From: CAG-390 sp045546615 | Lineage (GTDB): Bacteria > Bacillota > Clostridia > Oscillospirales > CAG-272 | NCBI GenBank assembly: GCA_045546615.1 | Contig: JAZQDD010000048.1 | Location: 1 to 52,772, forward strand | Length of the DNA stretch: 52,772 nt | Direction of reading: 5' to 3' | Part shown: one piece after another, positions 49,878 through 52,772 of the stretch | Position numbering within the stretch: the stretch's first letter is position 1 | Layout: each line of letters starts with the position of its first letter | Notes under the pieces: generated by a model | What the model saw: only the letters and a program-made list of their open reading frames with translations | The model's database searches: none | Told to the model about the DNA's origin: nothing | Program-made: the position numbers and the translations under genes

Positions 49878-52772
49878 TTAGAGACCCTTAAAGCTGGAAA
49901 GAGTGCCCTTTGCAAACGACTTGATCGCAGATACATCACGAGCGGTGATGAGCTTTGCGGGAGCAGCAACGTTTGCAGCGGTAAAGGAGTTGCCGCTAAG
50001 GGTAGAACGCTTGGTGATCTGAGTACCAACGAGAGTAGCATCATCAGCGTTAACCTCAGCGTCACCATTTACGTCACCCATTACGATGATGGTGTAAGTA
50101 GCGGTTTCTCCGTTGTAGTTGATGAGATCCTTAACTGCATCAGCAGCGAACAGAGGAGCGGTGAAGGTGATGGTGTCGCCGGTTCCGCCGTTATTTGCAA
50201 CTGCGCCGTATGCGAATGCAGCAACGTCAGCACCTGCATAGTAGGTGATGATGCCGTCGTTGTCGTCTCTATCGATGTTATCGTTACCGCCCTTATAGAG
50301 GTTAGCATCAGTGTAAGCAACGTATACGAGCGTATTTGCAGTTACCGTATCTTCTCCAGAGATAAGCTCGCCCTCGTTGTTGTAGTAGCCTACGAATTTG
50401 AGGGAAGCGTCCTTGGGGTAGTTAGCGTCAACAATTTCAATAACGTTGTTACCGTACTTAGCCGTAACGGTCGCGGTAACGCCGTTGTGGTCAGTGATGA
50501 TGATATCGAAGGACTGGAGCTCATATACAGCCTTAACAGTACGATCTTCGGTTACATTGGTGTATTCGCCGTCCCAACCGGTAAACTTATAGCCCGTAAC
50601 ATCGGGAGCAGTAGGAGGAGTAGCATTCTTGCTGTACTCAACAGAAACCTTAGCGATCTCTACGTCGTTAAAGCCAAGGAAGGTTACGGTAAAGGTCTTA
50701 GCCTTGTAATTAGCAGTAAGAGTGATGTCAGCGGTTACGGTGATGGTCTGATTTGCGGTGTAAGTATTGCCTGCGCCGTCAGTCCAGTTAGTGAAGTCGT
50801 AACCGATCTTGCCTGCTGCAGCGGGAACCGTGAAGGTCTTGCCGTCTTCAATGCTCTCGGTCCTTGTTTCGCCATCTATGATGGTTACCGTATAGTATAC
50901 CTTGTTGGAGAGCTTAGCGGTGATGGTGGTATCGCCGGTGATTGTAATGATATCGCCTGCGTTTTTGGATTCGCCGTTTACAAGCCATCCGCCGAATTCG
51001 CTGTCACCAAGAAGATGAGCGATTTCATCTGCGTTGGGAAGAGTGTATTCGGAATCGTGAGCCATCTCGGCTTCACGGAAGGTTTCGCCATCAACAATAA
51101 CCTTTACGGAGTACTTTATGATTTCCCACTGTGCGGTAACAGTAAGGTTTTCAGCGGGCATGGTAGCGGGAAGTGCGGGAGACCAACCGGTAAAGTTATA
51201 GCCGGTTCTGGTAGGCGCTGCTATTGCGGGGATAGTCTCGCCGTAGGCAACGGTGATTTGCTCAACTTCGGAACCGCCATTGGGAACAAAGGTAATGGTG
51301 TACTTGTTGACAGTCCATCTTGCGGTGAGTTTTGCACCGTTAAGAGGCATGGTTGTTGCAGTGAATTTGTTGCCATTGTCATCAAACCAACCGTCGAAAG
51401 TGTGACCCTCTTTCTCAGGAGTCGGGAGCGTGATAGTAGAGTTATAGTCAGCTTCGATATTATTAACGTTGGAACCGCCAGCGGCATCAAAGGTGATCTG
51501 GTACTGGTTAATCGAGTACTTAGCCTCGATGGTGAGATTATCGGTTACGTTGGCGTAGTCACCGCCGGTCCAACCTTCGAAGGTGTAACCATCTCTGGAG
51601 GGATCCTCGGGAGCGGTAGCAGCCTCGCCATGTGTAATGGTCTGCTTCTCGCCGATCTGCGTGCCATCCCAATCCTGGAAGACTACATCGTAGGTCTTCT
51701 TGGTGGTGTAAGTAACGGTAACAGAAATGGTTTCTCCGACAACGGTAGGAGTGCTTACAGTGTAAGCATCGGTGTATCCGGTAGCGGGTGCAATACTTAC
51801 AGCTGCGAGAGCAGCGTTAACGGTAGCCTCGATGCTGCCTGCGTAGTCAAGTGTCTTGCTTACGCTAGCAGGAGTACCGTTTACTACGGTAAAGTTAACG
51901 GTGTACTGCTTTATAGTGTAGTCAGCGTATACGGTCATATCACTGGTTACGTTAGTAACGAAGTTACCGGCAGCGTTCTTCCAGCCGTTGAAGGTGTAGC
52001 CTTCCTTGGTGGTATTGGGAGCGATGTCAGCGAGAAGTGAACCGAAAGCAACGTCGTTCTTGGTAGCGAGCTCTTTGTCGCCGTCCATGAAGATTACGGT
52101 GTAAGACTCGGTGTTAACAGCAACATCTACGATGTAAGCCTCTTTGTAATTGGGGGTGGAATCCTCATAGCTTATGTCAGTGTAAACTGCAGAAGGGTCA
52201 TCAACAACCGTGGAGAGTGCAGCATAGCCAAGGGAGAAGCCCGTGTATCCTGCGGATGTTACGTTGAAGGTAACAACTACCTCAACAGTGTCGGTGCCCT
52301 CAGCAACTACTATCTCATCCAAGCTGATGTTATAGTAGTTGGATATTGTATCGACGAGGTCGTTAGCAACTTCATTGTAGGAATTGAGGTTGGTGGACTT
52401 GATGGAAGCAACAGCCATGTTGCCTCCAAGAGTCTGAGACTCGATGGTGTTTACGTAGAACCAAAGGTCAAGGTTCTCGGGAACGAAGTCGTAGCCGGAC
52501 CAAGTGAAGGTTACGTCGATCTGGTCACCTGCAACTGCGGTAGCAGGACCGGTGATGGTGAGTTTACCATTTCCGCTATCAAACTCTTTGGTGTTGGTCT
52601 CGGGCTCGTCAGGAGTAACAGATTCCTCAATAACGGTGATGGTGTAGTTGAGGTCGGGAGCGGTTTCATATACTCTGCCGTCTGCGCACTCAAGGATAAG
52701 TCTGTCGTCTGTGGTGTCGATCCACTGAATAACGGTAGTACCCTTAGCAGTAGCAGTAAGCGAATAGGTGAG
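49878..52772 (-). CDS. large secreted protein with InlB repeats, cohesin-like domain and dockerin (5' end outside window)
   Basis: The reading frame stays open to the window edge: 964 codons are visible and the N-terminus is missing. In order: the end of an Ig-like domain; a cohesin-like domain from about 52570 (KLTITGPATAVAGDQIDVTF); about nine modules of the InlB B-repeat/MucBP kind between about 52110 and 50300 (each with a GYTFNGW, GYNFTGW or similar core); and a C-terminal dockerin with loop DVNGDAEVNADD near 50060. The second dockerin half (NVAAPAKLITARD) has lost its Ca ligands. Such proteins stick out from the wall as adhesins or scaffold parts. The first Met visible in frame (52418) is internal. 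Confidence 0.8.
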   Translation of the reverse strand, partial: LTYSLTATAKGTTVIQWIDTTDDRLILECADGRVYETAPDLNYTITVIEESVTPDEPETNTKEFDSGNGKLTITGPATAVAGDQIDVTFTWSGYDFVPENLDLWFYVNTIESQTLGGNMAVASIKSTNLNSYNEVANDLVDTISNYYNISLDEIVVAEGTDTVEVVVTFNVTSAGYTGFSLGYAALSTVVDDPSAVYTDISYEDSTPNYKEAYIVDVAVNTESYTVIFMDGDKELATKNDVAFGSLLADIAPNTTKEGYTFNGWKNAAGNFVTNVTSDMTVYADYTIKQYTVNFTVVNGTPASVSKTLDYAGSIEATVNAALAAVSIAPATGYTDAYTVSTPTVVGETISVTVTYTTKKTYDVVFQDWDGTQIGEKQTITHGEAATAPEDPSRDGYTFEGWTGGDYANVTDNLTIEAKYSINQYQITFDAAGGSNVNNIEADYNSTITLPTPEKEGHTFDGWFDDNGNKFTATTMPLNGAKLTARWTVNKYTITFVPNGGSEVEQITVAYGETIPAIAAPTRTGYNFTGWSPALPATMPAENLTVTAQWEIIKYSVKVIVDGETFREAEMAHDSEYTLPNADEIAHLLGDSEFGGWLVNGESKNAGDIITITGDTTITAKLSNKVYYTVTIIDGETRTESIEDGKTFTVPAAAGKIGYDFTNWTDGAGNTYTANQTITVTADITLTANYKAKTFTVTFLGFNDVEIAKVSVEYSKNATPPTAPDVTGYKFTGWDGEYTNVTEDRTVKAVYELQSFDIIITDHNGVTATVTAKYGNNVIEIVDANYPKDASLKFVGYYNNEGELISGEDTVTANTLVYVAYTDANLYKGGNDNIDRDDNDGIITYYAGADVAAFAYGAVANNGGTGDTITFTAPLFAADAVKDLINYNGETATYTIIVMGDVNGDAEVNADDATLVGTQITKRSTLSGNSFTAANVAAPAKLITARDVSAIKSFAKGTLSSFKGL

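Noticed and set aside
50487..52040. A 517-codon open frame on the plus strand
   Set aside because: It lies fully antisense to the InlB-repeat gene, has no ribosome binding site and shows no domain; the repeat code produces it.

Overview
The window reads as a stretch of chromosome from a Gram-positive anaerobe, most likely a gut or rumen member of the Clostridia. The basis is RicT, a small 2[4Fe-4S] ferredoxin, AGGAGG-type ribosome binding sites, sigma-A-like TTGACA/TATAAT promoters and wall proteins of the cohesin/dockerin/InlB-repeat kind. The genus cannot be fixed from sequence reading alone. No rRNA, tRNA or CRISPR array was seen. Most genes point right up to about 46 kb. Beyond that a block of surface proteins points left and runs off the right edge.

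Layout: (1) 1-2323: a MITE-like 227-bp inverted-repeat element, two small membrane proteins and an isoprenylcysteine-methyltransferase-like protein. (2) 2335-10409: an APH(3')-like kinase; a one-protein MmeI-type (type IIL) restriction-modification enzyme of lower GC than its neighbours; then a cytosolic glycoside hydrolase, an anion permease, an Lgt-family protein, a CPBP protease and a LUD protein. (3) 10597-15471: housekeeping genes holB, ricT, ferredoxin, a TrmN6-like tRNA methyltransferase, a HAD hydrolase and a TtcA-like tRNA thiolase. (4) 15499-16458: a secreted SH3-C39 peptidase on the minus strand. (5) 16749-25039: a tightly coupled run of murD, three different M42 aminopeptidases, murI, a methionine-gamma-lyase-family protein, a lipoprotein and a cysteine desulfurase, closed by a perfect terminator. 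(6) 25125-27468: rnhA with a Thr/Pro-rich membrane-anchored protein, and a lipoyl-less E2-like acyltransferase. (7) 27608-32475: a GldA/GldF/GldG/DUF4340 ABC system. (8) 32522-35592: a Crp/Fnr-type regulator followed by an SsuABC-like transporter, all minus strand. (9) 35811-39891: a hexose operon of nucleotidyltransferase, NahK-type kinase, galE and galM. (10) 39963-46011: a D,D-carboxypeptidase, pgi, a small P-loop protein, and a coupled guaB-radC-winged-helix cluster. (11) 46044-52772: four secreted or anchored proteins with Thr-rich heptad repeats, cohesin-like modules, InlB-type repeats and a dockerin.

The most unusual points are these. The type IIL enzyme has an AT-rich specificity region. 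Three M42 peptidases sit between the two D-glutamate genes murD and murI. A NahK/nucleotidyltransferase sugar route lacks GalT and the phosphorylase. Symmetric operator-like sequences sit inside the divergent promoters at 35.6-35.8 kb. A terminator-shaped hairpin contains the ribosome binding site of the carboxypeptidase gene. The surface locus carries paralogous modules and length-variable 21-bp repeats. No wholly new system can be claimed from reading alone; these are leads with tests attached.
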